From positions 19,321,087-19,385,086 of the forward strand of contig CM060314.1 in the NCBI GenBank assembly GCA_030674185.1: a DNA stretch of 64,000 nt, given 5' to 3'. Source of the DNA: Monoplex corrugatus. Taxonomy: Eukaryota; Mollusca; Gastropoda; Littorinimorpha; Ranellidae. Position numbers and translations under genes: made by a program. The notes beneath the pieces are model-generated. The model was not told where the DNA came from and made no database searches. It was given only the letters and a program-made list of their open reading frames with translations. Shown here in pieces: positions 1 through 12,789 of this stretch (the first letter of the stretch is position 1; the number at the start of each line of letters is the position of its first letter).

Positions 1-180
1 GGGGATTCTGGGGGCTCTTTTAGTATAAAAAGTATCCCCCACCTTCTAGAAATTATGTGTTAGAAATTTCCTCTTTTCAGAAGATTAGGAAAAAACCAAG
101 ATAATAATAATAATTATAATTAATAATTACAATATTTATATAGCGCAAAATCTTGATAAAATCAAATCTAAGCGCTGAAG

Positions 181-258
181 CAGACACACACGCAAGCACG
201 CACGCACGCACGCACGCACACGCACGCACACACACACACACACACACACACGCACGCA
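181..258. repeat. (CA)n with CACG units
   Basis: Alternating acgc and acac units. Confidence 0.95.
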
Positions 259-359
259 TGGCTATAAATGGGGAGAAAGAATAAAAGCAATAAAAGCAAG
301 AATAAAACCAATGGAAAATTATAGAGAGCATAGCATATACAATTATATATTATAACCAT

Positions 360-3112
360 GTGATTTCCTCCGAGCGGAGACAGGCTGCAGAGGGGGGGGG
401 GGGGGGGGGGTTGAGTGAGGTTAGGATTTTATGCGGAGGAGAAAAGGTGAGTTTTGAGAGCGGACTTGAAGGAGACAAAAGTAGGTTGCTGACGGACTGA
501 GAGAGGAAGTTTGTTCCAGGAGAGTGGACCAGAAACAGAGAAGGCTCGTGGACCATAGGTATTGAGCTTAGTGCGTGGAAAGCGAAAAGTCAGAGGATCG
601 GAGGCAGAGCGGAGGGTACGTGAGGGAAGATAGATCTCAAGTAGGCTTGACAGGTAATCGGGGGCTGCGTTATTGAGGCTTTTGTAGCATATGGTGTCTA
701 GTTTGTACTGTATGCGCTTTGATACAGGGAGCCAGTGAAGTTGTGCCAGGAGAGGAGATATGTGGTCAGCTTTTTTCTTTTTGAGTACAAGGCGTGCAGC
801 ATTGTTTTGAATGCGCTGTAGGATGTGAATGGTGGAGGCAGGAAGACCAGACAGGAGTGAATTGCAATAGTCAATGCGAGACATTATGAAGGAGAGAACG
901 AGTTTTGCAGTTGTTTCGACAGAGAGATACTTCCTGATCAGCCTTATACGATGGAGATGATAGTAGCAGGATCTGGCAGTTTGAGAAACAAAGTTGTTCA
1001 TGGAGAGGGTAGAGTCAATGCAGACACCAAGGTTTTTAGCTGAATCAGAAATTGGGACTGATGTGTTACATAATGGGAGAGAAAGAGGAGGCAGCTGAGA
1101 AAGTTTCTGACGGGTGCCAATGAGGATAGCTTCTGTTTTGTCGTCATTAAGCTGAAGTCTATTGTGTGTCATCCAGTTCTTAATGTCCGAGTAACACTCA
1201 GTGGTGTGAGTCAACAGGCGCTGTATATTATCAGGTGAGTCACTGTCTTGAAGTTGGGTGTCATCAGCATAGAAGTGGTGTTTTATAGAATGGGAGTTGA
1301 TGATGGTGGACAGGGGGGAGGTGTAAAGAGTGAAAAGAACAGGGCCAAGGACAGATCCTTGTGGAACACCACAGGTCAGGTATGCAGGTTGAGAGTAAGT
1401 GCCATTGATGAGAACGGTTTGTTTTCTGTTGGATAGGTATGAAGTGAACCAAGACAGAGCAATGTCAGAGATGCCAAAAGTATGATGAAGTCTAGAAAGG
1501 AGAATACCATGATCAATGGTATCAAAGGCTGCAGACAGATCAAGGAGTGTGAGGAGAGAGACTTTGCCAGTATCAGTTGCAAGGAGGAGATTGTTGAGAA
1601 TGTGTAGTAGGGCAGTTTCAGTGCTATGGCACTGGCGGTAGGCTGACTGGAAAGGATTGAGGAGATTGTTGGCAGCCAGGTGAGAGTTCAGCTGGTTGAG
1701 GACAACTTTTTCAAGGAGTTTTGACAAGAAAGAGAGATTAGAGATAGGCCGGTAATTTTTCAGTTCATTTGGATCTAAATTGTGTTTCTTGAGGAGAGGG
1801 TGAACAATAGCAGACTTGAAAGAATCAGGGACAGTTCCAGTTTGAAGAGAAGTGTTGATGATGTCAGTGATGAATGGGAGGAGAGAAGGGAGACAGTCGG
1901 CGTAGAGAGAACCTGTAAGAGGATCCAGCTCGCAGGTTTTGAACGACATGGATCTGATTGTGTTGAGAATTTCTTCTTGTGAGACTGGGTTAAAAGTAGT
2001 AAGAGGTGTGCCAGAGAAGGAAGGGTCAGGTGGGCATGGTTGACAGGGTGTCCTGTCAAGCCTGTCACGAAGAGTTTGTATTTTGGTGGTGAAATAGTTG
2101 GAGAATACAGATGGGAGTTCTTCATTTGTATGTTTTGTTGGGAGAGGTAAATCTTTTCGTGTGCCAAGGAGATGATTCATGGTTGTAAAGAGTTCTTTTG
2201 AAGAAGAGGCATTCAGGATTTTGGTTTGGAAATAACTTGTTTTTGCTGATGCAATGAGGGTGGATACTTTTGTTTTAGAGGCTTGGAAAAGTTGCCTGTG
2301 TACAGTGAGTTTGGATTTGCGCCAGCGGCGCTCTGCTCTGCGGCGGGCACGTTTTGCACAGGCGATCTCATGAGTGAGCCAGGGGGTAGGGGGGCGGTCA
2401 GGTAAAGGACGGGTTGTGGCTGGAGCATGAGTGTCCAGAAGATGGTGGAGAGTAGTATAGAATTCATCGGCAAGGTTATGTGACTTTTCAGAAAGGAGAC
2501 GGGAGGCATCAGATGAAAATGTGGAGAGGTCGATAGATTTGAGATTGCGTCGAGTCACTGTGCGCATGGTACGGGAAGGAGGAGAAATGTCGAGAGAACA
2601 GAGAATTGCAGAGTGGTCAGATGGAAGGGCTGAAGTTAGACGGGTAGAAAGAACTAAGCAGTTGTCAGTAGCGGAATTGTGGTGATCACGAGAAATGATC
2701 CAGTCAAGAATGTGACCTTTTTGATGGGTTGGTTCAGAAATGTGTTGAGTCATATTGTGATTGGACAGAGAGTTGATGATATGTCTTGTGTCATAACGGT
2801 GAGTGTTGTCATAGTGGACATTGATGTCACCGAGAATGATGAGATTTCCAGGTAAGAGACAGTAGTAATCAAGAAGTTGATCAAAGTCAGAGAGAAACAT
2901 GGATGTGGTGAGCTTGTTGGCAGAGCTAGGTGGAGGTCGATAGACACAGGAGAAGGTGATGGGGTGAGGGGTGGATTGGAAGGATACTTCAACGTGCTCG
3001 AAAGAAGGATGGGAGAAAGGCAGAGACTGCGAGAAAGACAGGCGGGAATGGAGTGAGTCGTTGTAGAGGATGGCGATACCACCACCTCGGGATGAGCGAT
3101 GGAAGACACATT
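360..3112 (-). mobile_element. 5'-truncated LINE with open EN-RT frame (CR1/L2/Jockey-like)
   Basis: A single frame from about 3112 down to the stop at 429 encodes roughly 890 residues. It starts inside the apurinic-like endonuclease: RSSRGGGIAILYND, then GDINVHYDN, then SDHSAILCSLD. The reverse transcriptase follows with FDTIDHG, GVPQGSVLGP and FYADDTQLQ. The endonuclease start with its first catalytic residues is missing, so the copy is 5' truncated and dead on arrival. Otherwise the frame is intact, which suggests recent insertion. A poly-C/poly-G run (391-412) lies in the 3' UTR. Clade is inferred from the RT motifs. Confidence 0.92.
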
Positions 3113-3345
3113 TATAGGATATTTTATGAGGCAAGAGAGATTAAAGCACCTAGTCACAACATGGAAACTCGAGGGAAAAAGAGCACCAGGTAGACCTAGG
3201 GAGAAAATATTGCACAGGCTTGCGGAGTGGATGAAGACAAAGAAGGTGGGAGATATACTTGCAGCGACAAAGGATAGATTCATATGGAGGGCCATGATCG
3301 CCAACGCCATGTGGCAGGGCACATGATGATGATTGTAGGCATATG
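3105..3345 (+). mobile_element. 3' end fragment of an RTE-like LINE
   Basis: The plus strand encodes the C-terminal end of an endonuclease-reverse transcriptase: FMRQERLKHLVTTWKLEG, then KRAPGRPREKIL, ending IANAMWQGT and a stop at 3324-3326. The same family occurs at 42590-43110 and 58690-60650 (minus). It abuts the truncated 5' end of the LINE at 360-3112, so one inserted next to or into the other. Confidence 0.85.
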
Positions 3346-3645
3346 TTGCTTCAGTGTGCACACTATACTCTGTCTCTTGTGGAGGTGCATGCTGGGTATT
3401 TTTCATTTTTCCATAACCACCAGACACTGACATCACTTTATAGGATCTTTAACGAGCATACTTGATGTTTTGCAAGTGTATACATATGAAGAGGTGTTCA
3501 GGCACTGGCAGATCTACATACACGTTGATCTGGGAGATCTGAAAAATCTCCACACAGGCAGGATCGAACACCAGACCTTCCAAATGGCAGTCTGACGTTT
3601 TACCCACTTGACTGTCACACACATCAGTGCACATATATTCAAACA
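3335..3645 (-). mobile_element. SINE family 3 (MetaSINE-like), near full length
   Basis: On the minus strand the head has CAGTCAAGTGGGTAAAACG and GTGTTCGATCCTGCC, the A- and B-boxes. The body continues with ctcccagatcaacgtgta, then ends near the tgcatgctgggta reverse motif. The body resembles the widespread aquatic-invertebrate SINEs with a GTCAG...GGTTATGGAAAC core; that link is from memory and unverified. Confidence 0.75.
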
Positions 3646-3899
3646 ATAACGACCATAACACATTAAATTGAAGGCCCATCCCCAGTGCCTGAGAATCTGT
3701 CCATAGAAGCTATTACTACTTTTGAGGTAACCTGACAGAGGAGACTTTTCACTGCTTCTGGGTCACTTTTTTTTGGCAGACTTCAGTTGATACACAGTAC
3801 ACTGAATGAATTACACATTAATACAACAAACAATACACTCATCCAATGCAAAGGAACTGCTTGGTAATTTACCGTTTCTGAAGTTACTTATTTGGCCTA

Positions 3900-4165
3900 G
3901 AGGTTCAATTCCCAAATTCCAATCAGCCTGTATTGGTTCGCACTGGTCTGAATCAACCCCATGAAAAGCTTCACGCATGCAGCCTCCAATCCACCCAAAA
4001 CTGTGAATGGGTAATTAAACCCAGTTCAGGGTTGGAGAAAGTAAAGCAGTGAGAGACAGGAAACAGGCACTGTCCTCACGATACTCGCCCAAGAAAAGGT
4101 GTTCCCTGTCACCTGACTCCCCTATGATCTCAAGGTTTCAGGTCAACCCTTACCTGCCTTTTTAT
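3900..4165. repeat. Dispersed repeat F, copy 1
   Basis: ccacccaaaactgtgaatgg, gtaaagcagtgagagac, acaggcactgtcctcacgat and ctatgatctcaaggtttca recur, split, at 63290-63370 and 63630-63725. Confidence 0.55.
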
Positions 4166-4406
4166 CTTTCTGTTCAGTCCACACAGCACTCACCAATACC
4201 CAACACAATAAACAACACATTTCACAAGTTCTATGCATGGTTTTTATTAGCCATTTTTAGCTTTCACACATATTATTAGATATTCACATGATAAAACAGT
4301 GATAAAAATCAATCAGAAATATTTTCCTACAACAAAGCCAACAAATGCACTCTGGTCAGAAGGATCTGAACTCCAACCCTTTCACTCTCTCAACCTACTC
4401 ACTACC

Positions 4407-4612
4407 TTAACCTTTTGACTCCTGCACCCTATTTACCAACTGCAAAAACTTAACCCTTTGACTCCCTCACCCAATCTTGCAGAAAGCTTGTGGATTGGGT
4501 GAGGGAGTCAAAGGTTTATGTTTGTAGGGGTCAAAGGATTAACCTTTGACTACCTCACCCTATCTAACAGCTTCCTGCTGGAGTCTGGAGGATACAGGAG
4601 CCAAAGTGTTAT
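4407..4612. mobile_element. Palindromic TTAA MITE copy
   Basis: Starts TTAACCTTTTGACTCCTGC and contains the inner palindrome TTAACCCTTTGACTCCC and its complement. The right part is diverged (ccaaagtgttataa). See the finding on this family. Confidence 0.75.
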
Positions 4613-5449
4613 AATGCAGTATAGGCACAAGAAAGAAACGGTGCACTACTCACACATTTGACACTTTCACTTCGTCACCCTGCAGATAGGTGAATAGGGT
4701 GAAGGCGTGAAAGGGCTAACATCACACTGAAGCCAGTCAACAAAAAAATCAGTGAATTATTCATTTCAACACAGAGCATAATCATTTACCTGTCAACAGG
4801 CCTGATGAGGTTTTCATTTAGTAGTTGGTGGGTTCTGGTGCCAATCGACATATGGAATGCTTATACAATTTTGGCATTGGTGCAAACTGGTATCCAATTT
4901 TTCATAACATGATATTTCTTGCCTGCACACACACACAAACACACACACACACACAAACACACCCTTACATTTCACATTATAACTCATCACCGAAATAAAT
5001 CCCACATTATAATTCATCAACGAAGTAAAACAAAAAGTGTTTTCAATTTACTTTTTCAAAAGTAACACTTTTAAAAAGACCTTTTCCATTATTTTCTGTT
5101 TCTTTCTCATATGCGGCTCCTATCTGATGTGAAAATACAATTTTTTCCCCAACCAAGTAAACAATGAATATATTGCTTTTTATTCCAAACTCAGCTACAA
5201 ACATGTTCAATTACTTTACCATGATATCAAAACATAGCATTTTTGCTTGTACTTGTGAAAAATGATATAGGCCTACTGTCCAGTAGCTTCACATGCTCAT
5301 GCGATATAAAAATCCCACCACTTGAAACTTGCATTGTAATCATTAATCATGCTTCGAGTCTGCATGAATCAAACAAGCGACTATTACTGCAAAAGGTAAG
5401 CAAACTGCATAGCTGGGAAGCGTAAGCTTAAAAAAGGCACAGCTTGTTC

Positions 5450-5660
5450 TTATTGTTTAAAGCCCAACCGACTGCACAGCGCAATATCAAGAGTATAACC
5501 ATTGCAAAACGTACACAACATCTGGTTGGATAAAACAAGCTGCAAAAGAAAATTAAGTACACATATCAATGCATGCGCGCACATAATCTAAGGATATGTA
5601 TGCCCTTGGCATTGACCATTCCGTCCAATGTATCACCAAAGAATAAAAAAAAAAACAAGA
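5450..5660. repeat. Dispersed repeat D, copy 1
   Basis: Shares ttgtttaaagcccaaccgac, tgcgcgcacataatctaagg and gaccattccgtccaatgta with 25770-26440 and 26660-27300. Class unknown. Confidence 0.75.
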
Positions 5661-5721
5661 AAAAAAAAACCCAAACCAACCAACCTGAATGCAAATGTGA
5701 ACATAACCACCCAGTCTTCAT

Positions 5722-6112
5722 GGTGCAGTGTTAGTGCAACGATAACCGACTGAAAGGTTTCGAGTATGAATCCCTCAATCCTGTCAAAATTATTGTGGGA
5801 TTTTCTGGCCCAAATTGGATGCTACCCAGTGTAAGTTGTGCAGACTCATCAAGAAGACTGGAGCCACACAGCTGAGTCCCACCCACTTCACTGATGCGTC
5901 ATTGGGGACGTTATTCAAATCCCCTCATCAACACCCCAAGTGTCGGTATCTCTCAGGCCTGGCTGACACCAGAATATATTCAGAAAGTAAGCATGGGCAA
6001 AGCCTTGTCACGCAATCTCAATCCAGAATGGAACTTCCCAAAACAATGATTATCAACCTCATTATCAAAATCATCATCATCGTAACACTGTGAAAATTGT
6101 CCAAGGTTCTGT
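5722..6112 (+). mobile_element. SINE family 2, near full length, plus strand
   Basis: Head GGTGCAGTGTTAGTGCAACG and GAGTATGAATCCC; body gaagactggagccacac, cccacccacttcactgatg, ggcctggctgacaccag, atcatcatcatcgtaacact. Confidence 0.8.
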
Positions 6113-6344
6113 GGCTATCAATGTGATGTATGAAATGGGACAGGAAAAAAAATCATATCAATTATTAATTGAAGCCTGCAACTATAATTATTATGCTCTG
6201 AGCCCCACGTCCAGACCAGTGACAGTTATTACAAATGGTACACACACACTGCATAGATGGGAAACACAAAGTGAAAAAGGCACAGCCAGCTGATGACCTG
6301 CGATCATGGGGGAAGAGGAGGGTGGAATGAAGGTCGTATCAAAA

Positions 6345-6515
6345 CGACATCTTCCTCTGGTAACAAAAAAACAAACAGAGAACAAAGCAGAGACCAACTG
6401 CTCTGGTAACAAAGAAACAGAGAACAAACAGAGACCAACTGCTCTGGTAACAAAGAAAAACATGAAAAAAAGCAAGACTGCTCTGGTAACAAAGAAACAG
6501 ACAGAGAACAGAGTG
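6345..6515. repeat. About 43-bp tandem repeat
   Basis: Unit ctctggtaacaaagaaacag plus agaacaaacagagaccaactg, four copies. Confidence 0.85.
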
Positions 6516-6559
6516 CAACAATCGACTTCAAAGCACACAGCTTATGGATAGGCTAGAGG

Positions 6560-6785
6560 GCAAAGTCAGAGGTACCAAGTTTTGCAGGCACCTTCTAACA
6601 AACCATGGTATCATGCAATATAACGCATATGTCGACACAGCCATCCATACTAACCCACAATGATACTCGCCCACTGAAATACCTTCAGGGTGGAGCAGCA
6701 TCCAGTCCTGCGCATCAACAGAGCAGCCAGAAGGAACTGGGGAAAAAATGGCAACATTCATCACCCCGTGTGGCCTGATCATACA
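6560..6785. repeat. Dispersed repeat E, copy 1
   Basis: gaggtaccaagttttgcagg, caaaccatggtatcatgca and cttcagggtggagcagca match 48590-48895. Class unknown. Confidence 0.7.
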
Positions 6786-7024
6786 GAAGGCAAATCAAAG
6801 AAGAAAAATGGACAGGCTTGACTTCAAAATGGTGGAAACAGACTGTACTCTTTAAACACACTCCGAAATGCAGGAATGTTGGGGAGAAACACACAGTAGC
6901 CCAAATATCTTACCGACATGAGCTAAAATTACTGCCTTGCATTATAATCCAAATATATTACTGACATGTGTTTAAACCACTAAGAAACATTGAGAGTGTT
7001 GCTCAAATTTTCTGATCAACAGCA

Positions 7025-7185
7025 CAGGTTTCTGCATCTCCTGGTTGACACCACAATAGTGTGACAGTAAGCATACAGTCCTGTCACGCAGTCTTAATCT
7101 GATGGGGAAACTTTACAGCATCATCACAATCTCCATTCTATTCATCATAGCACTGAGAAAAACTGTCCTTGACTCTGCAGCCCTT
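7025..7185 (+). mobile_element. SINE family 2, 3' part
   Basis: Matches tcctggttgacaccacaata, agtcttaatctgatgggga, cagcatcatcacaatctcc and gagaaaaactgtcc. Confidence 0.65.
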
Positions 7186-7714
7186 AAAGCCCTGCTTAAT
7201 TCATGGTGCCTCAATTCCTGCAGGTTTACAGGCATGCTGAACAGCCAAAGCGAGTGGCTTAGGGATACTGACACAGGAGAGGTGAGGAAGATAAGGTAGA
7301 AAACAAAACACAAAAGAATAAAACATATACACTTAGACAATTATAATAATCCAAAATATCTCATTGATAAAACTACATACATTAATCTTAATATATCTGT
7401 GATACGATAACAAAGCACAGTCATATTGATACGAGTTCTCAGCAGTTTGGCCAAGGTTGTGGTGAACAAGAATCACTCATCAACAAGGGTAAAAGATAAA
7501 GCTAAAAAACAGTCCCATAACCCTGAGGTTGTAAGGGATTGAGGAGGTAGAAACCCGAATTTTCTCAGGGCCAACATTATGAGGGTGATGCCCATCTTCT
7601 CTCCCTTGCTGTTTTACCTTCCGTAACCTTAAGGCGGGGTCAGGTGCCAATTACAATCAAGTGAATTGGAAGCTGCATCCATGCAATATTTCTTGACTGC
7701 GATTCGCACCTGTG

Positions 7715-8012
7715 CAAACTCATGCTGGAAACTGGAAATCAAGATGAATTCATCACTTTCGTACAGTTCCACCATGTTGCTGTATCGAATTTGCCAGCAA
7801 TTACTGCTGGAAGACTTCTTGATTCTGTGAAAAACCTTACGTGCTGGCAAGGTCTTGAAATGGGCGGGGATGGAGGGGAACAAGAACAATGAAACATTGA
7901 TACCACCGGAATGATCAATATGGAAAGCGAATGGGTTGACTTTTATGTTGCAGGGTAGGATTGAACTCCAGACATGAAGTCATGAGTTCACAGCTCTATC
8001 AAAACAGCCAAC
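7715..8012 (-). mobile_element. SINE family 1 copy
   Basis: Contains cagcaattactgctgg, gtgctggcaaggtcttgaaa, taccaccggaatgatc and, at the head, gggtaggattgaactccaga, the reverse of a B-box. Confidence 0.75.
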
Positions 8013-8234
8013 CATCCATGTTTTACCTCTGTGTCACTTGGGTCTCTGGACAACAGTACAGAAAGCATTCATTTTCTTGTCCAATGTGGACAAGCAGACT
8101 ACAATATTGCATTTTTGTTTGTTTTACGATACATTTTGTGCTTGTGCTTCACATACACACACACGAATGATGTATGTCTACTGTATTCATTTCTTTTTCG
8201 TCACAATGGGATTTACAATGTGAAATTCAGGTTG

Positions 8235-8480
8235 CTCTCCATGGAAAAAGTGTGCTGCTATCTTGGAAAGAGTGCGCTGCTATCTGGGACAGAATGCACC
8301 GCCATCATGAAAAGAGTGCGCCGTTACCATGGGAAGAGTGCAATGTTTTTATGGAAAGAGTGCACCGCTACCACGGAGGCAGTGCACCGCTATCATGGGA
8401 GAAGAGCGCCACTACCATGGAAAGAGTGAGCTGCAACCATGGAAGGTGTGCGCCACTAACTTGGAAAGAGTGCACTGCTG
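8235..8480. repeat. About 24-bp tandem repeat
   Basis: Unit accatggaaagagtgcgccg plus ctat, about ten diverged copies. Confidence 0.85.
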
Positions 8481-8906
8481 CAGCCCCCCCCCCATATACA
8501 TATTTATCTTTGAACATGATTTTTGTACTAAATTTTGCCAAGCGCAACTCATTTGTTGCCATGAGATCTTTGATATGCACTGAGTGCATGGTACACTTAA
8601 CACCTCGGTTTATCGACTCATCTGAAAGACTAGAACCTATCCCAACACTTAAAATCTAGTCAGAATGGGAAAAAAAATCCCTGTGATACCCATGATTCGA
8701 ACCCAGGTTTCTTGCATTTTCAGGGGGTGCTTTAACCATTAAATCACACATTCCATGGAACAGTGCTGAACTGACAAATACAATTATCAAAAAGATAAAT
8801 AACACACAAAAGAAAGTCACTGTGATGGAATGATGAGGAAGAAATGAAAATATGTCATAAGAATGGTGTTAGACAGGCATCAATCTACCTGTTTTAATGC
8901 ATATAC

Positions 8907-8909
<3 letters not shown>

Positions 8910-8980
<71 letters not shown>

Positions 8981-8990
8981 GTGTGTGCAT
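8910..8990. repeat. (TG)n microsatellite
   Basis: Nearly pure tg for about 80 bases. Confidence 0.97.
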
Positions 8991-9202
8991 TATGCATCTG
9001 TATCTGTGTATACATGCTCATATATCATGTGCCTGCACAAGAACCCTGCACATACAACAGGATTAAAAACCAATGCATAGCAAGTCTGCTTCTGCTGCGA
9101 TAGTGCATCAAAACTGGGGGGAAAAAAAAAGCAAGCAGAAAGACTTTAATGTGTGATAGTTTAAAAGTGACAACATCAACAGTTAAACACATCTAATTAT
9201 TC

Positions 9203-9382
9203 TTAACCCTATGACACCCTCACCTTGTTCACTAACATCCTGCACCAGCCATCTCAGCAAAGCAAAAACTTAACACTTTGACTCCCTCACCCTATCAGCA
9301 GCTTCCTATAGGGTGAAGGAGTCAAAGGGTTAAGTTTTTGCAGTTGGTGGATGGGAAGCAGGAGGGAAGGCAAAGGATTAAC
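9203..9382. mobile_element. Palindromic TTAA MITE copy
   Basis: Begins TTAACCCTATGACACCC, centre CTTAACACTTTGACTCCC with reverse partner GGAGTCAAAGGGTTAAG, ends caaaggattaa. Confidence 0.85.
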
Positions 9383-9454
9383 TGTGAATATGAAAGGCTT
9401 CAATCACTGGCTGCTGTACAGTTGATCTGATCCCTTGAGGTCCCCTTTTTTATG

Positions 9455-9660
9455 ATTAATTTGTGATTTTGTTTCACATACACACAAGACTGATATACAT
9501 TAAATTGACAGAAAACCTGAAATTATTTGGCATAGACAAAAATATGCACACAGGTTCAGCTGTGTTTTTGTTTCATATACATATAAGAATGATGTATATT
9601 AAATTGACTGAAAACATAAAAGTATTTGAAGTAGACAAAAACATGCACATAAATTTAATA
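9455..9660. repeat. About 100-bp tandem duplication
   Basis: tttgtttcacatacacacaa, atgtatattaaattgac and gaaaacatgaaa-like blocks occur twice; a related single piece is at 8110-8170 and near 9990. Confidence 0.75.
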
Positions 9661-9699
9661 TTTGATTTAATTATCCTTCTGGAAAATGCACATTGATGA

Positions 9700-11570
9700 A
9701 TGCAAATTTGAAAAAACTCAACCCAAGATAACCCCTTTCAAAAATATCTTGCCACAAAATATCACATCGAAAAATACAACGCAAAACTAACATGGAATTG
9801 CACATCTTTAAAATGAAATGGTTGATATATTTACCATTAATTACAAACAAAACTTGATACTGTTTCTTCAATTTATAATACACATACTATCAATGTACTG
9901 ATGAAATAAAACTGCAAGTTTGATGCATGAACGATGCATCCAAGTAAGCTGAAAATTTTGTTTTTTCTTTCATGTTAAACGTTTTTGTTTCATGTAGAAT
10001 ATGTATATATTCTACACATAAGAATTATTTGAATGAACTGGAATTTTCTTTTCTTACAATGTGATTGCCAATATATTTTGCTAATTTGTTTTGTATTTGT
10101 ATTATTAAAAAAATTAGAACAAAGTTTGAAAGAAAAGAAAAGAATGATGTATGTGTTGTCAGTCCAGTATATATACACATTTTAATTTCCAGCTATGGAA
10201 GAAAGGATCCTTGAACTGAACTCAACTGAAACTGATAATGTACTGCACTGTATTCAGCACACACACAGGTTTTTTTTTTTTAAGTGTGATTCGAAACTGT
10301 ACAAATCTTCAAGTCAGACCAGAAGCTCTACCACATGCTAGACTAGAAAGCCGAAGCTCTGTCACTAGACCAGCTAGCCGTCAAATTAGATCAGTAGTCT
10401 AATAAGTACATGAACTCACACACAAAAGGGAAGTAAACATGGACATACACATACACATCTACTGAGAGATCAATTTCACACAATGTTGTACCTATCAAAC
10501 ACATAAAACTAATAAGCTGCAGAATGATATGATGCATAGAACTAAGAGAAGCAAGTGAGTCCATCAGGATATGCTTACATTATGTGATAGTTTTGTGGCC
10601 TTTGAAGGAATGTTCTGATCAACTTCTGATGATTGTCAGAAACGCCACCACCACACAAGTCAGCAAAATTATCAATACACAAAATAAAGTATTCTGGTAC
10701 ATGCTGGCAGGTTACACCTATAAAACGAAAGTTCTGGTTTTATTCAGCAGTTTACATTTATAAAAGAAATACCCTGATCTTTGTTAGCAAAACTGCGAAG
10801 CATATTTGTCCTACACAGCCTTCAGCTAAGAGACACACACTGATAATACTATCCACAAATTCCAAACGTGTATAAAAAGTGCCTAACCCAAGCTTAGACT
10901 TGAGTTACTCATACATCAAAAACACAAAACTGGGTGTTCTGTTCTGTCCTGACAACACCGAAAATGAAATTAACCTTTTCTTTCTGTGTGTCTGATGAAC
11001 GTAACACTAAGACATAGGTATCTCCCATGTATAAAAACAACACACAGTCCAAAGGCATCAGTCATGATTAACCCTTTCCTCTCTAGGACATAGTCTAAGC
11101 CTTACAATTAATCCATGTCCTTTAATTTAAATGTTGCAGTATGCAGTCATGCAACACCTGTGTCTTTATATTCATGCATATTTACAATAAATGGTGTGCT
11201 ATTTGTTTGAGAGGCCTGTATCAATCAAATTTTTTTGAGTTTTGAAAAAAAACAACCCATCAACAACAACAACAAAATCAAACAACCAACAGATTTAACA
11301 ACCAACCCAAACCAACGAACACCCCAACAGAGTGAAACAAAAAATACAACAAGTTCTAAAGCCAAAGCAAACTAAAATTATCACATGTGACCAAAATTTC
11401 TTGGTGCATAAACAAACTGTTTTGCCACCTTTATTGCGACATAAAAAACATTCGGTTTGTACGCAGGAGTTGCTGCCATCTTCCAAGTAACAGGAACTCC
11501 AGTTTCAGTTTTCGCTTTGCTTTTGGTTTTGTGTTCTGTAATACTCCTAAAATCCTTACAGGTTACTGGA
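9700..11570. other. AT-rich intergenic, no gene seen
   Basis: No coding frame with family similarity and no clear repeat copy. Short A-rich runs near 11220-11290. Confidence 0.6.
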
Positions 11571-11572
11571 GT

Positions 11573-11840
11573 TAGTCTGGAATTAAGGATTTGTTCAAGA
11601 GGGATTCACTGCACCTGGACAACTCCATAGGCATTCCATCCAAATCTGCCAGCAAATATCTGGCAGACTGTTTAAACCTATATGAACCCCTATGTGCTGG
11701 CAAGGCTTGAGACGGTGAAGGGGAGGGATGGTAAATGGGTCCTATGAAATACTCAGCTGACACCACCAGAATGACTGAAGCATTCAGATGGGCAGCAAAC
11801 AGGCCAGGTTTTGTGTTGCATGCTGGGACATCTTGACATG
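11573..11840 (-). mobile_element. SINE family 1 copy
   Basis: Plus-strand text ggatttgttcaagagggatt, cagcaaatatctggcagac, gcaaggcttgag, tgacaccaccagaatgactg, gttttgtgttgcatgctgg matches the reverse of the family body. The tRNA-like head is mostly lost. Confidence 0.75.
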
Positions 11841-12320
11841 GTTTCTTTAAACAAGAAAAAAAAAGCTTTGCTGTCTGAAATGCCGCACATGCAAACACTG
11901 AATGGTTACTTCTATCAGTTTCAATTTTTCAAGATGGCATCTCCACGCTCAGAATAAATTCCGTATGTGCCCACACCATTGGCTGCCACATCATGGAAAA
12001 GAACAGAAATGATCATGGCATAAGCCATAAACCAGCACATAAGCCCTATGCGCTGGCAAGGGTTTTAGGTCCTAACTATTGTATGGAATACTACCTCTAT
12101 CTTTGTATCAATCTGTCACTGGAACAACCAAGGTCACATGCGGTGAAACGCTTATAAGCTCCGCTAAGAAATGGATGAAAACAAATAAAGCCCTGAAAGA
12201 TGAACTGATCACATCATTTGGTCCCTTTTTATCCACTGGACGAGGCAGCAGAGAAGTTTTTAGTCCTGTTTTTATTATCCGTTGTTTGGTGTTTGTGGTC
12301 TGTTTGTGACCGTGCGTTCG

Positions 12321-12356
12321 CGCTTGACAAAGGCCGGTTGGCCGAAAATTTGCGCT
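12321..12356 (+). ncRNA. Penelope-type end motif with hammerhead-like core
   Basis: cgcTTGACAAAGGCC, loop GGTT, then GGCCGAAAA. This has the layout box 1, stem II, GAAA of a hammerhead ribozyme, with UUGACAA where CUGANGA is expected. About 130 bp upstream sequence (gatcacatcatttggtccc) is shared with 54852-55000. Activity is not claimed. Confidence 0.5.
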
Positions 12357-12649
12357 TGTTTTTGTCAGGTGCGCGCTTACATTGGTTTTCTTGTTCTTCT
12401 GGTTCCTGATCACATCATATCAATGTCCTAAACAACTGTCACAGAAACCAACCCCCAAAGCAACATGATGCATAGTCTCCATCCACCCATCAACACAATT
12501 TATCATCTCCACATAACTTCTGTCATACCGGCATGATCATAATTCAGATAAACAGCCCATTCATCCAAGATTATAGCTATTTTGATCACTGCACACTACC
12601 ATTACAAACCATAGCCAAATGAATTCACACACAACGGAGCAGCTTCGAT

Positions 12650-12713
12650 CCTTTCATTCCCCATCCTAAGCAGGAAACTGGTGGATTGAGTGAGAGTGGA
12701 GTGAAAGAGTTAA
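12650..12713. mobile_element. Partial TTAA MITE
   Basis: Only one hairpin arm pair remains: ctttcattccccatcc against gagtgaaagagttaa, around a gcaggaaactggtgg core. Confidence 0.5.
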
Positions 12714-12789
12714 TTGCAATAAAGACCATATCTCAAACTGCACATTTACAGCCAAATTACAGTATCATTTCTACACCCTTGTGGAACCA

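Noticed and set aside
2750..3436. 228-residue minus-strand frame as a separate gene
   Set aside because: An off-frame shadow of the LINE endonuclease and the adjoining LINE fragment.
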